Source: JAWRCU01 sp033542235 (lineage in GTDB: Bacteria; Pseudomonadota; Alphaproteobacteria; Rhizobiales; Rhizobiaceae). Taken from it: DNA of 64,000 nt. Made by a program: the position numbers and the translations under genes. The notes under the pieces are model-generated. The model was not told the DNA's origin. It saw only the letters and a program-made list of their open reading frames with translations, and ran no database searches. How positions within the stretch are numbered: position 1 is the first letter of the stretch; the number at the start of each line of letters is the position of its first letter. The stretch is from the NCBI RefSeq assembly GCF_033542235.1, contig NZ_JAWRCU010000002.1, forward strand, positions 558,001 through 622,000. Direction: 5' to 3'. This document shows, in pieces, positions 9,104-17,536 of this stretch.

Positions 9104-12025
9104 TTATTCCGCCGCTTCTCTCTTCCCTCTCGGCCGGCGCTCCAGCAACTCCCTCAGGAACTGCCCGGTATAGCTCCGGGGCTCGGCCATGATGTCCTCG
9201 GGCGGTCCGGCTGCCACCAGCTCGCCGCCGCCGTCGCCGCCTTCGGGGCCGAGGTCGAGGATCCAATCTGCGGTCTTGATGACCTCCAGATTATGCTCGA
9301 TGACGACCACTGTGTTGCCCTGGTCGACCAGCTCATGCAGCACTTCAAGAAGCTTTGCCACGTCATGGAAATGCAAGCCGGTCGTCGGCTCGTCCAGTAT
9401 GTAGAGCGTCTTGCCGGTCGCCTTGCGCGACAGCTCCTTGGCAAGCTTGATGCGCTGCGCCTCGCCGCCTGACAGCGTGGTCGCCTGCTGGCCGACATGG
9501 ATGTAGCCGAGGCCGACCTTGGCGAGCGTCTGCAGCTTGTCGCGCACGGCAGGCACTGCTGCGAAGAACTCGACGCCTTCCTCGACCGTCATCTCCAGGA
9601 CGTCGGCGATCGACTTGCCCTTGAACAGCACCTCCAGCGTTTCGCGGTTGTAGCGCTTGCCGTGGCAGACGTCGCAGGTGACGTAGACATCCGGAAGGAA
9701 GTGCATCTCGATCTTTATGACGCCGTCGCCCTGGCAGGCTTCGCAGCGGCCGCCCTTGACATTGAAGGAGAACCGGCCGGGCTGGTAGCCGCGTGCCTTC
9801 GCCTCCGGCAGGCCCGCGAACCAGTCGCGGATCGGCGTGAAGGCGCCGGTGTAGGTCGCGGGGTTGGAGCGCGGCGTGCGGCCGATCGGCGACTGATCGA
9901 TGTCGATCACCTTGTCGAGGAACTCCAGCCCCTCGATCCGGTCATGATCGGCCGGGTGCTCGCGCGAGCCCATGATGCGGCGCGAGGCCGCCTTGAACAG
10001 GGTCTCGATGAGGAAGGTCGACTTGCCGCCGCCGGACACGCCGGTGACGCAAGTAAAGGTGCCGAGCGGAATCTCGGCCGTCACCTTCTTCAGATTGTTG
10101 CCGCGCGCGCCGACCACCTTGATGCGGCGGTTCTTCTTCATCTCGCGGCGCCTTGCCGGCATCGGGATCTCGAACTCGCCCGACAGATATTTGCCGGTGA
10201 TCGAGTTCGGGTTCGCCATGATCTGCCGGGGCGTACCTTCGGCGATGACCTTGCCGCCATGGATGCCGGCCGCTGGGCCGATATCGACGACATAGTCTGC
10301 GTGCAGGATAGCGTCCTCGTCATGCTCGACCACGATGACCGTGTTGCCGAGATCGCGCAGGTGCTTCAGCGTATCGAGCAGGCGCTCATTGTCGCGCTGG
10401 TGGAGGCCGATCGAAGGCTCATCGAGCACATAGAGCACGCCGGTCAGCCCCGAGCCGATCTGTGAGGCGAGCCGGATACGCTGGCTCTCGCCGCCCGAGA
10501 GCGTGCCGGAATTGCGCGACAGGGTCAGGTAGTCGAGGCCGACATCGTTGAGGAAGCGCAGCCGCTCACGGATCTCCTTGAGGATACGGCTGGCGATCTC
10601 GTTCTGCTTGGCGTTCAGCGCCTGCGGCAGTTCGGTGAACCACTGGTCGGCTTTGCGGATCGACAACCCCGTCGCCTCGCCGATGTGCTTGCCGGCAATC
10701 TTGACCGCGAGCGCTTCCGGCTTCAGGCGGTAGCCGTTGCAAGCCGGGCAGGGGGTCGAGGACATGAAGCGCTCGATCTCCTCGCGCATCCAGGCCGACT
10801 CCGTCTCCTTCCAGCGGCGCTCCAGGTTCGGGACCACACCCTCGAAGGTCTTGGTGGTCTTGTAGGAGCGCAGCCCGTCGTCATAGTGGAAGGTGACCTC
10901 GCGCTCGCCCGTGCCGCGCAAGATCGCTTGCTGGGCCGCCTCCGACAGGCTGGAGAACTTGTCGCCGAGCTTGAAGCCGTATTCCTTGCCCAGCGCATCG
11001 AGCGTCTGGTTGTAATAGGGAGAGGTCGATTTTGCCCAGGGCGCGATGGCGCCGTCGCGCAGCGTGACGTTCTCGTCGGGCACGACGAGGTCCGGGTCGA
11101 TGGCGCGCTGGCTGCCGAGCCCGTCGCAGGTCGGGCAGGCGCCGAACGGATTGTTGAAGGAGAAGAGCCGTGGCTCGATCTCCGGAATGGTGAAGCCGGA
11201 GACCGGGCAGGCGAATTTTTCGGAGAAGACGATACGCTCGTGCGTGTCGTTCTTCGACTTATAGGCGGATTCCTCCGCCGTAGCTTCCGGTGGCAGCGGG
11301 CGGTCGGCGAATTCGGCCACGGCAAGCCCGTCGGCGAGCTTAAGCGAGGTTTCCAGGGAGTCGGCGAGGCGGGCAGCAAGATCCGGCCGCACCACAATGC
11401 GGTCCACGACGACGTCGATGTCGTGCTTGTACTTCTTGTCCAGCGCCGGCACGTCGGCGATTTCGTGGAAGACGCCGTCGATCTTGACGCGTTGGAAGCC
11501 CTTCTTCTGCAGCTCGGCAAGCTCCTTGCGGTATTCGCCTTTCCGGCCGCGCACGATGGGCGCCATGATATAGAGTCGAGTGCCCTCTTCCAGCGCCAGC
11601 ACGCGGTCGACCATCTGGGACACCGTCTGGCTCTCGATCGGCAGGCCGGTCGCAGGCGAATAGGGAATGCCGACTCGCGCCCAGAGCAGGCGCATATAAT
11701 CGTATATCTCGGTGACCGTGCCTACCGTCGAGCGCGGGTTGCGCGAAGTCGTCTTCTGCTCAATAGAGATCGCAGGCGAGAGGCCGTCGATCTGGTCGAC
11801 ATCCGGCTTCTGCATCATTTCGAGGAACTGCCGCGCATAAGCCGACAGGCTCTCGACATAGCGCCGCTGGCCCTCCGCATAGATGGTGTCGAAAGCGAGC
11901 GACGACTTGCCGGACCCCGACAGGCCCGTCATGACGATCAGCGAGTCACGCGGCAGGTCGAGATCGACATTCTTCAGATTGTGTTCGCGGGCGCCGCGAA
12001 TGGAGATGAACTTGTGGTCGGCCAT
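9104..12025 (-). CDS. uvrA: Excinuclease ABC subunit A
   Basis: A 973-residue UvrA, the damage-recognition ATPase of nucleotide excision repair. It has two ABC modules: Walker A GLSGSGKSSLAFDT near residue 40 with the following QRRYVESLSAYARQFL, and a second at GVSGGGKSTFL. Signature motifs are LSGGESQRIRLA and LSGGEAQRIKLA. Zinc-finger cysteines are visible as CPACNGYRLKP and CEACQG...CDVCHGKRYN. ATG 12025 (MADHKFISIRG) matches the usual UvrA start; ATG 12031 is also in frame. The gene has an imperfect SOS-like box upstream at 12131-12145, and the perfect LexA box near ssb lies about 1.2 kb away. Confidence 0.97.
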   Translation of the reverse strand: MADHKFISIRGAREHNLKNVDLDLPRDSLIVMTGLSGSGKSSLAFDTIYAEGQRRYVESLSAYARQFLEMMQKPDVDQIDGLSPAISIEQKTTSRNPRSTVGTVTEIYDYMRLLWARVGIPYSPATGLPIESQTVSQMVDRVLALEEGTRLYIMAPIVRGRKGEYRKELAELQKKGFQRVKIDGVFHEIADVPALDKKYKHDIDVVVDRIVVRPDLAARLADSLETSLKLADGLAVAEFADRPLPPEATAEESAYKSKNDTHERIVFSEKFACPVSGFTIPEIEPRLFSFNNPFGACPTCDGLGSQRAIDPDLVVPDENVTLRDGAIAPWAKSTSPYYNQTLDALGKEYGFKLGDKFSSLSEAAQQAILRGTGEREVTFHYDDGLRSYKTTKTFEGVVPNLERRWKETESAWMREEIERFMSSTPCPACNGYRLKPEALAVKIAGKHIGEATGLSIRKADQWFTELPQALNAKQNEIASRILKEIRERLRFLNDVGLDYLTLSRNSGTLSGGESQRIRLASQIGSGLTGVLYVLDEPSIGLHQRDNERLLDTLKHLRDLGNTVIVVEHDEDAILHADYVVDIGPAAGIHGGKVIAEGTPRQIMANPNSITGKYLSGEFEIPMPARRREMKKNRRIKVVGARGNNLKKVTAEIPLGTFTCVTGVSGGGKSTFLIETLFKAASRRIMGSREHPADHDRIEGLEFLDKVIDIDQSPIGRTPRSNPATYTGAFTPIRDWFAGLPEAKARGYQPGRFSFNVKGGRCEACQGDGVIKIEMHFLPDVYVTCDVCHGKRYNRETLEVLFKGKSIADVLEMTVEEGVEFFAAVPAVRDKLQTLAKVGLGYIHVGQQATTLSGGEAQRIKLAKELSRKATGKTLYILDEPTTGLHFHDVAKLLEVLHELVDQGNTVVVIEHNLEVIKTADWILDLGPEGGDGGGELVAAGPPEDIMAEPRSYTGQFLRELLERRPRGKREAAE

Positions 12026-12433
12026 GACCATCCATAATGCGAAAATAGGAGCTAAGCGAATCGGCGCGTGGCGGGGCCAGGGCCTGTCGGTCGCCCAAAT
12101 GTAGTGGGTCGCCGCAATATGTCGAGAGAAGAACGCAACGGAAACACTCTCCCCTGACAACGTCGTGTCAGCAGGAGCGTCAGGCGGAGAACGCGTCGAC
12201 ACAGAGCTCCAGCTGATCCTCAGCGGGCGCGAAGCTTCGCCTGCTGCAGGTAAATCGCCTGCGGCGATCACATTTCACATTCGTGAACCGGTTATGGGTT
12301 GACGGCTATTGCCAGAGTGCCAAAATTATAACTGTCTTTTCGATCGCCCGCGAGGCGTAATGCCGCTCACGAGATGTCGTGGGCATCGCGGTGGTCGAAA
12401 CAGGCATTGGAGCAACCAGACAAGGAGTGGAGC
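12026..12433. other. Upstream region of uvrA, with an imperfect SOS-like box
   Basis: No gene is seen here. GAAC (12131-12134), seven bases, then AAAC (12142-12145) is one mismatch from the alphaproteobacterial LexA site GAAC-N7-GAAC, about 106 bp upstream of the uvrA start. It may be the uvrA operator or chance. Confidence 0.4.
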
Positions 12434-12502
12434 ATGAATCCACCGGACCAGTCTGCATCGGCTCTGCATAAAGGCGGGGCCGCGGCCGGTTTTAGTGCCT
12501 GA
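12434..12502 (+). CDS. Possible 22-residue peptide
   Basis: ATG 12434 is preceded by AGGAG (12423-12427) at 6 nt and opens 22 codons (MNPPDQSASALHKGGAAAG and a short tail) before TGA 12500-12502. It lies in a 686-base gap between uvrA and the small secreted protein gene. The ribosome binding site is good, but so short a frame can arise by chance and no family is recognised. Confidence 0.25.
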   Translation: MNPPDQSASALHKGGAAAGFSA

Positions 12503-12634
12503 GCGCTCGGCAGACTAGCCAGTCGTTATCATCCACATCGAAGAGACTAAGAGTCGGATCGCGGCGTAAGCCGGTAGGTATCCGAAGAAAACCGGTCGGA
12601 TACGACCGGAACATTAAGGATCAAAATCCCGAAA

Positions 12635-12673
12635 GGCCCTGCGCGCTAGACAAAGCGGCAGGGCCATTCTTTT
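12635..12673. terminator. Intrinsic terminator hairpin
   Basis: GGCCCTGC (12635-12642) pairs with GCAGGGCC (12658-12665). A T-rich tract follows on the plus strand (ATTCTTTT) and TTTCGGGATTTT follows on the minus strand. It lies 38 bp beyond the stop of the minus-strand secreted-protein gene and probably ends that transcript. Confidence 0.7.
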
Positions 12674-12711
12674 GCCAGACATTCTTTTGCCTACAGCGGA
12701 AGCGACTTGGA

Positions 12712-12996
12712 TCAATGCCGCGGGACGGGCAGGCCGCCGGTAGTAATGTCTGTCGTGACGGTCCCGGACACTGTGACGTCCCATTGGCCGGGGGCTGACG
12801 GCGGGCGTGACTGGACCGTCTCCGGCTCCGGCTCGGCTAGGGGTTGCGCGGAGCGGACGATACGGGATTTGGCGTCGACGCCCGGCAGCTTTGAGGATGC
12901 AGCTGGCTTCTGATCGGCAGATGCTGTTCCACTCGCCACTCCGACGAGGCAGGCCAGCAGTACGGATCGGGGTAGCGTCGGCCAGCTGCGTTTCAT
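12712..12996 (-). CDS. Small secreted protein of unknown function
   Basis: A 94-residue protein beginning MKRSWPTLPRSVLLACLVGVA and cleaved probably after TASA, leaving a mature part of about 65 residues rich in Pro, Ser and Thr. Its C-terminal half (WDVTVSGTVTTDITTGGLPVPRH) looks like short beta strands. ATG 12996 is preferred; a GTG one codon upstream is also possible. No family is recognised. It lies inside the uvrA-ssb interval, a place where these two genes are commonly near neighbours in alphaproteobacteria, so it may be a lineage-specific insertion. Confidence 0.6.
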   Translation of the reverse strand: MKRSWPTLPRSVLLACLVGVASGTASADQKPAASSKLPGVDAKSRIVRSAQPLAEPEPETVQSRPPSAPGQWDVTVSGTVTTDITTGGLPVPRH

Positions 12997-13350
12997 CACT
13001 GCAGCATAGCCGGAAATGACCCCGTAGCCATGCGCGAAGTTCGATGTCGTCCGGCATCTTCATTGCGTTGAGAGCGCGGGAGCGAGGCCGCCCACCAACA
13101 TGAGCCATCGAGCGAGCGCGGCGTCATGCACTGCCTGCGGCGAGCGTAGATGAGCAGAAGGCGTGAAATTCAGCCGCAAATGCCTAAATGACGCTTGCAT
13201 GTCACCAAGCGATGGCTTAGAACAAAATAAGAACAAACTAACTGTGGACAGGGCAGAGAAAATCCACGAGGGCGCGGCAAGGAGTGTGCCGATCGGCTAC
13301 AGTTCGCCCTTCGACTTGACGACGGTTTCGGACGAGCGCGGAGAAGTATC
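12997..13350. other. ssb upstream region
   Basis: A 354-base gap with no supportable gene. It carries the LexA box at 13220-13234, an AT-richer segment around it, and the ssb leader. Confidence 0.5.
13220..13234. promoter_or_regulatory. LexA (SOS) box
   Basis: GAAC (13220-13223), seven bases, GAAC (13231-13234) is a perfect copy of the alphaproteobacterial LexA operator GTTC-N7-GTTC read on the other strand. It lies 117 bp upstream of the ssb start in an AT-rich setting, consistent with SOS control of ssb. It could also act leftward. Confidence 0.75.
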
Positions 13351-13854
13351 ATGGCGGGTAGCGTGAACAAGGTCATTCTGATCGGTAATCTCGGGGCGGA
13401 TCCCGAGATCAGGCGGCTGAACTCGGGCGATCCGGTCGTCAATCTCAGGGTCGCCACCACGGAGACCTGGCGCGACAAGAACTCCGGCGAGCGCAAGGAC
13501 AGGACCGAGTGGCACAGTGTCGTGATCTTCAACGACAATCTCGCCAAGGTTGCCGAGCAGTACCTGAAGAAGGGCGCGAAGGTTTATATCGAAGGCCAGC
13601 TGCAGACCCGCAAATGGCAGGACCAGAACGGCCAGGATCGCTACACGACGGAAGTCGTGCTGCAGAAGTTCCGCGGCGAGCTGCAGATGCTCGACACCCG
13701 CGGTCAGGGCGGCGACGCGCAGGTCGGCTATTCCGGTGGCGGACGCTCCTCAGATTTCGGCCAGTCGGGACCGAATGATCGCGGCGGCAACAACAACCGC
13801 AACGGCGGAGGCGGTGGCTTCTCGCGCGAGCTGGACGACGAGATCCCGTTCTGA
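13351..13854 (+). CDS. ssb: Single-stranded DNA-binding protein
   Basis: A 167-residue SSB. The OB fold fills residues 1-110 (MAGSVNKVILIGNLGADPE, then RTEWHSVVIFNDNLAKVAEQYLKKGAKVYIEGQLQTR). A Gly/Asn-rich flexible linker follows, then the acidic tip DDEIPF, which recruits repair and replication partners. GGAG lies 7 nt before ATG 13351. The upstream LexA box suggests DNA-damage induction. It is monocistronic as far as can be seen, being followed by a large palindromic repeat. Confidence 0.97.
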   Translation: MAGSVNKVILIGNLGADPEIRRLNSGDPVVNLRVATTETWRDKNSGERKDRTEWHSVVIFNDNLAKVAEQYLKKGAKVYIEGQLQTRKWQDQNGQDRYTTEVVLQKFRGELQMLDTRGQGGDAQVGYSGGGRSSDFGQSGPNDRGGNNNRNGGGGGFSRELDDEIPF

Positions 13855-13972
13855 TCGGCTTTGGCGCGAGATAGAGGTCGCTGGAAGAAGCTTTCTAATC
13901 AGAAACGTGGGACGATGTTGGCACCCGGTGACATCCTCTCGAAGCCAGAGCGTTCTGCAATCGCCAGGCGCC

Positions 13973-14095
13973 GGCGCTGCCCCTCACCCTTACCCTTACC
14001 CTCTTCCCGTGAACAACGGGGAGAGGGGATTCTGAGACGTTGCCACCCCCTCTCTCCGTTCTTACGGGGAGAGGGTAAGGGTGAGGGGCAGCGCC
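13973..14095. repeat. Nested palindromic repeat element
   Basis: The ends are inverted copies: GGCGCTGCCCCTCACCCTTA begins at 13973 and its complement ends at 14095. Inside each arm is a smaller hairpin built from CTCTTCCCGT/ACGGGGAGAG-type pairs, and the left arm has an extra TTACCC hexamer. It resembles mobile palindromic repeats found between genes in rhizobial genomes and could fold into a long cruciform or transcript hairpin just after ssb. Confidence 0.8.
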
Positions 14096-14114
14096 AGCCT
14101 AAAAACAGCAGGCG

Positions 14115-14525
14115 CTAGCCGCCATTCCCTGCGAAGAGGATCAGGTTACCATCGAGGTCGCGCACGACGAATGTGCGGGCGCCCCATGGCTCGGTTCTGA
14201 GCGCCTGATGGAATTCGGCGCCGCTTCTTTGGTATTCAAGAAACAGCGGCTTGGCGTCGTCGAGTGTAATAACAGCAGATAATAGGTCCTCGGTGTCGCG
14301 CAGTTGCGGTTCGATAACTGGTGCCTTGACTCGCCGGAGGTTGAGCTTCGCGCCGTCTCGTTGGACCTGCCCGAAGAATGGCGGATTGCCGTAGGTGAAG
14401 GCGATGGAGAAGCCGAGCTTCGCAGCGTAGAAGTCGCAGGATGCTTCTATGTCGGTAACAAAGATCACGGGTTCGGCGCTGAGGGTGAGCGGGCCTGCGC
14501 CGGGCCGCGGAGCTTGATCGTTCAT
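14115..14525 (-). CDS. VOC (glyoxalase-like) family protein
   Basis: A 136-residue vicinal-oxygen-chelate protein. SAEPVIFVTDIEASCDFYAAKLGFSIAFTYG is the typical first module, and TEPWGARTFVVRDLDGNLILFAG, with the metal-ligand glutamate position occupied by N/L rather than a clear Glu, is the end of the second. It resembles bleomycin-resistance-like members; substrate is unknown. Its ATG overlaps the marC stop by 4 bases (ATGA), so the two are translationally coupled with marC first. Confidence 0.86.
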   Translation of the reverse strand: MNDQAPRPGAGPLTLSAEPVIFVTDIEASCDFYAAKLGFSIAFTYGNPPFFGQVQRDGAKLNLRRVKAPVIEPQLRDTEDLLSAVITLDDAKPLFLEYQRSGAEFHQALRTEPWGARTFVVRDLDGNLILFAGNGG

Positions 14526-15181
14526 GGCGTCAACGCCGCCGGCACGGCAGCGCCCGCCATGACCAGCGCGTGAATTCCATCGGCGACGAACTGTACCGCG
14601 AGCGCTGCGAGCAGCACGCCGAGCAGGCGGGTGAGGATCGAGCGGCCTGTGTGGCCGAGGAAGCGGTCGATGCGCTCGGAGAGCACGAAAACCAGATAGG
14701 TCAGGATGAGGCAGACCAGGATGATGCCGACCAATGCGCTCTTGGCGGCGAGGCCCTGGAAGGAGCCTGACAAAAGCACGGTCGCCGAGATCGCGCCAGG
14801 GCCCGCAATCAGCGGAATGGCGAGCGGGAAGGCGGCGATGTCGTGGATGAAGTCCTTGGTTATCGCTACGCCCGCGCTCTTCTCTTTCCTGTCCTGGCGG
14901 CGCTCGAACACCATCTCGAAGGCGATAAAGAAGAGCAGCAGGCCGCCGGCCACGCGAAACGCCGGCAGCGTTATGCCGAGCACGGTGAGGATCGCCGCGC
15001 CTGCCACCGCAAAAAGCGCCAGCACGCCGAAACCGATGGTGCTTGCCCGGACCGAGACTTGTGTCCGCTCCTCGCGGTTCATGCCGCGGGTCAACGCGAG
15101 GAAGAGCGGCGCCAGGCCGGGCGGATCTATGGTGACCAGGATTGTCAGAAAGGCGTTGAGCAGGCTCTCGTGACTCGGCAT
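14522..15181 (-). CDS. MarC/UPF0056 family membrane protein
   Basis: A 219-residue integral membrane protein of the MarC family with about six hydrophobic segments. The family hallmarks are present: FLTILVTIDPPGLAPLF in the first helix, the AFRVAGGLLLFFIAFEMVF region, and FPLAIPLIAGPGAISATVLL. Transport function in the family is not established; the early link to multiple antibiotic resistance was not confirmed. GAGGGG lies 5 nt before ATG 15181. It heads a two-gene operon with the VOC gene. Confidence 0.9.
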   Translation of the reverse strand: MPSHESLLNAFLTILVTIDPPGLAPLFLALTRGMNREERTQVSVRASTIGFGVLALFAVAGAAILTVLGITLPAFRVAGGLLLFFIAFEMVFERRQDRKEKSAGVAITKDFIHDIAAFPLAIPLIAGPGAISATVLLSGSFQGLAAKSALVGIILVCLILTYLVFVLSERIDRFLGHTGRSILTRLLGVLLAALAVQFVADGIHALVMAGAAVPAALTP

Positions 15182-15286
15182 CGGATCCCCTCCGGTGTCG
15201 GTACGGTATGGGTTTTCCTGCCGCGGCGGAAGATCATGCGTCAGGCTTTGTTGAAGTCCCGATGCCGGGGCAGGAGCTGACAGGCT

Positions 15287-16996
15287 TTACTCGCTCGCCG
15301 TAGCGGGCGCGGTGTAGCGGCGGCGCACGGCGTCCGACAGCAGCTTGCGGCTCTCCTGTGCGGATAGCGATTTGTTTTCTTCGATGGATGCGGCCTCCTT
15401 GGCCAGCTTCTTGTCCTTGAGCTGCTTGCGGAACCAGCGCGAATAGTCTCCGGATTCGAGGTGGTGCAGCCAGGTGCGGTCGTCGACGCCTTCGGCGATC
15501 TGAAGGAAGATCATGAGGTTCTGCGCCCTGAGCTTCAGTTTGTTTTCGGGGCCGCGGAAATAGAAGCTCGCCTCTTCGGGAAGCTCGCCCTCGGCATATT
15601 TGCGCGAGTGCCGCTTGTGCGACTGGCGCCGCTTCTCGGCTGCGATTGGCTGCGGCGGCTTGTCCGACTGCGGCCGCCAGAAAAGGACGTCCTTCTCGGT
15701 CAGCTTCTGCACCTTGTCCGGCCGTTTGATACCAGCCTGTTTGCAGAAGACCTTGATGATGCCGTTGCCCTCCTCTCCGAAAGCCAGCACCGTTGTGACG
15801 GATGCAAGCGCATCCTTGGCGATGGCATCCGGATGAACGGTCACCATTATCGTGCCCTGCAAATCCTTTGCGAGCGCCAGCGATTGGCTGTCGCGCGACG
15901 TGGGGAGCAGGTGGTGCGCCTCGTCGATGATCAGCCAATGCGGCCGCGCTGTCCTCGCGCGCAGACGGGTCAGCGCAGTTATGATCTTGGCGAAGAAGTC
16001 TGGCCGTTCCTCGAGCTTCAAGGCGAGAGCACTGACGACGACGTTGTTCTCCGGCTTGTCGAGCAGGTCCACCACCTGCGCTTCCTGCGGCGGCGTGTCG
16101 GCATTGCCGAGCGTGACTGCGCCCTCCAGTCCCTCGAAATCGCCCTCGGGATCTAGCACGCAGAACTGGAATTTGTTCTCGACGAAGCGTTCGGTGAGCG
16201 CAATCGCAAGCGATGATTTGCCGAGGCCGGATTTGCCTGCAATCAGCACGATGTCTTGTGGCCTCAGCTCGACCGGGCGATCGTTCTTTTTGTACCCGAT
16301 GACAATGCCGCCATGGTCGCTCGCGAGTTCCTGGTCGCGTTCGGTCAGGTTGGTGACCAGTTCCTCGACGCCTGCTCCACGAGCACTCTTTGTGACAAGG
16401 TCCGCCGTCTCTTTCACGGCTGGAATGGCATTGTCGACCGCCACGCTCAATCCGCAGGCTTTGAGGAATGCGTGGTCGTTCTCGGCGTCGCCGACGCCGA
16501 CCACGTTGTAGGGAGAAAGCTTGAGATCTGCGAGCGCTGCGGCCAGTCCGCTCGCCTTGTTGACGCCGGTCGGCAGCACCATCACCGCGCCCTTGTTGAA
16601 AATAATCTCCAGCTCCAGGCCGAGCTTCTGGATGATCTCGAGGACGGTCGACTGGTGCGGCTCCCAGGTCCCGACGATCGAACGGCCTGCGGAGATCGGC
16701 TCGACGCCGCGCGCCTTCAGGCGACGGATGAATTCGAGTGACGGCGGCGGCGCGAGCGTACGCTCTTCCTCACTGGATGGCGTATAGAGAAGCGCTCCGT
16801 TCTCAGCTACGATCTTGTCGAAGAGCTCCGTGGCCGGAAAAGCTCGCTTGAGGTCGGCGAGCTCGCGCCCCGTGACAAGGATGAGCTTGCGCCCGGTGTC
16901 CTTGAGGCTCTGCAGGGCGGCGACCGTCTCCTCGCGGACGACGCCGTCATGGGCGATGGTTCCATCATAGTCAGTTGCGAGCGCCATAAAGTACAT
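15287..16996 (-). CDS. Fusion of HAD-type phosphatase and P-loop ATPase
   Basis: A 569-residue cytoplasmic two-domain protein. Residues 1-220 are a Cof/IIB-type HAD phosphatase: nucleophile motif TDYDGT with D9 and D11, VTGRE at 42-46, and the metal-binding GVGDAENDHAFL around 167-178. Residues about 235-430 are an ATPase with Walker A GKSGLGKSS (254-262) and Walker B HWLIIDEAHHL (353-363), of a HerA/DUF87-like kind. The C-terminus has FYFRGPENKLKLRAQNLMIF and a charged tail with GDYSRWFRKQLKDK, which may be a third module. The joined activities suggest an ATP-dependent remodelling or sensing role linked to a small phosphorylated substrate, but no function is known to me. ATG 16987 is an alternative start. 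Confidence 0.85.
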   Translation of the reverse strand: MYFMALATDYDGTIAHDGVVREETVAALQSLKDTGRKLILVTGRELADLKRAFPATELFDKIVAENGALLYTPSSEEERTLAPPPSLEFIRRLKARGVEPISAGRSIVGTWEPHQSTVLEIIQKLGLELEIIFNKGAVMVLPTGVNKASGLAAALADLKLSPYNVVGVGDAENDHAFLKACGLSVAVDNAIPAVKETADLVTKSARGAGVEELVTNLTERDQELASDHGGIVIGYKKNDRPVELRPQDIVLIAGKSGLGKSSLAIALTERFVENKFQFCVLDPEGDFEGLEGAVTLGNADTPPQEAQVVDLLDKPENNVVVSALALKLEERPDFFAKIITALTRLRARTARPHWLIIDEAHHLLPTSRDSQSLALAKDLQGTIMVTVHPDAIAKDALASVTTVLAFGEEGNGIIKVFCKQAGIKRPDKVQKLTEKDVLFWRPQSDKPPQPIAAEKRRQSHKRHSRKYAEGELPEEASFYFRGPENKLKLRAQNLMIFLQIAEGVDDRTWLHHLESGDYSRWFRKQLKDKKLAKEAASIEENKSLSAQESRKLLSDAVRRRYTAPATASE

Positions 16997-17083
16997 GCTG
17001 CGTCAACGCTCATCGCCGGACAGGCGTTCCTCGTTGGTGGCTGGCATGAAGGCGGTTCGTGATCTTCGAGATGGGCAGCCGGT

Positions 17084-17317
17084 TCAGTCGCTGTCGTTTG
17101 CGAGATCGGCCATGGCGGCCGTCCGGTTCGCAGTAGCGACGGGGTCTGAAGTCAGCACAGCCAGTGAAAAGGACAGTGCTATGGCGGCGATTGCGGCAAC
17201 GAAGATCGACCGGCGTGAGACCGGTTCATATGGAACGAGCTCCTTGCGCCGAGGCGTTGGTTCCCTTTGTGTCTTGGACGCCAGATTGGCGATGAGTGCG
17301 ACCTCTAGCGCGTGCAT
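17084..17317 (-). CDS. Small single-span membrane protein, MHxLExALIAxL type
   Basis: A 77-residue protein starting MHALEVALIANL, then a basic segment (QREPTPRRKELVPYEPVSRRS), one transmembrane helix (IFVAAIAAIALSFSLAVL) and a short C-terminal tail. ATG 17317 is chosen because GGAG lies 7 nt upstream; the frame is open further to 17431 but with Arg/Pro-rich, non-protein-like content. The first 12 residues closely match those of a small ORF at 32185. The predicted topology has the basic N-terminal part in the cytoplasm. No function is known. It is divergent from the ECF42 operon. Confidence 0.62.
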   Translation of the reverse strand: MHALEVALIANLASKTQREPTPRRKELVPYEPVSRRSIFVAAIAAIALSFSLAVLTSDPVATANRTAAMADLANDSD

Positions 17318-17475
17318 GGCTTTTCTCCGGGGCAGGGCGCTCCGCCCGGCGGGCGCCTGGTTGAGGAAGCTGCCGTCACGGACGACCACTTCCTTGCCAA
17401 ACAGTCGCGAGGAGGAACCGTATTTCGACAACCGATCGAGATTTTTTCGGCCTGCACAGGATTTTTCTCTGGCAG

Positions 17476-17502
17476 TGTCGAATTATCCTTCCTGCAAGCG
17501 AC
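17476..17502 (+). promoter_or_regulatory. Candidate ECF42-dependent promoter
   Basis: TGTCGA (17476-17481), a 17-base spacer, then CGAC (17499-17502), 35 bp before the first gene of the DGPF-sigma operon. As I recall, published ECF42 target promoters have TGTCGA at -35 and CG(A/T)C at -10, so this is a strong match and implies autoregulation. Confidence 0.65.
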
Positions 17503-17536
17503 TATTCGGCGATGAACCAATTTGGAGGAGAGCGTG

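Noticed and set aside
9497..12037. Long plus-strand frames opposite uvrA
   Set aside because: They mirror uvrA codons, have no family similarity and no ribosome sites; uvrA itself is certain.
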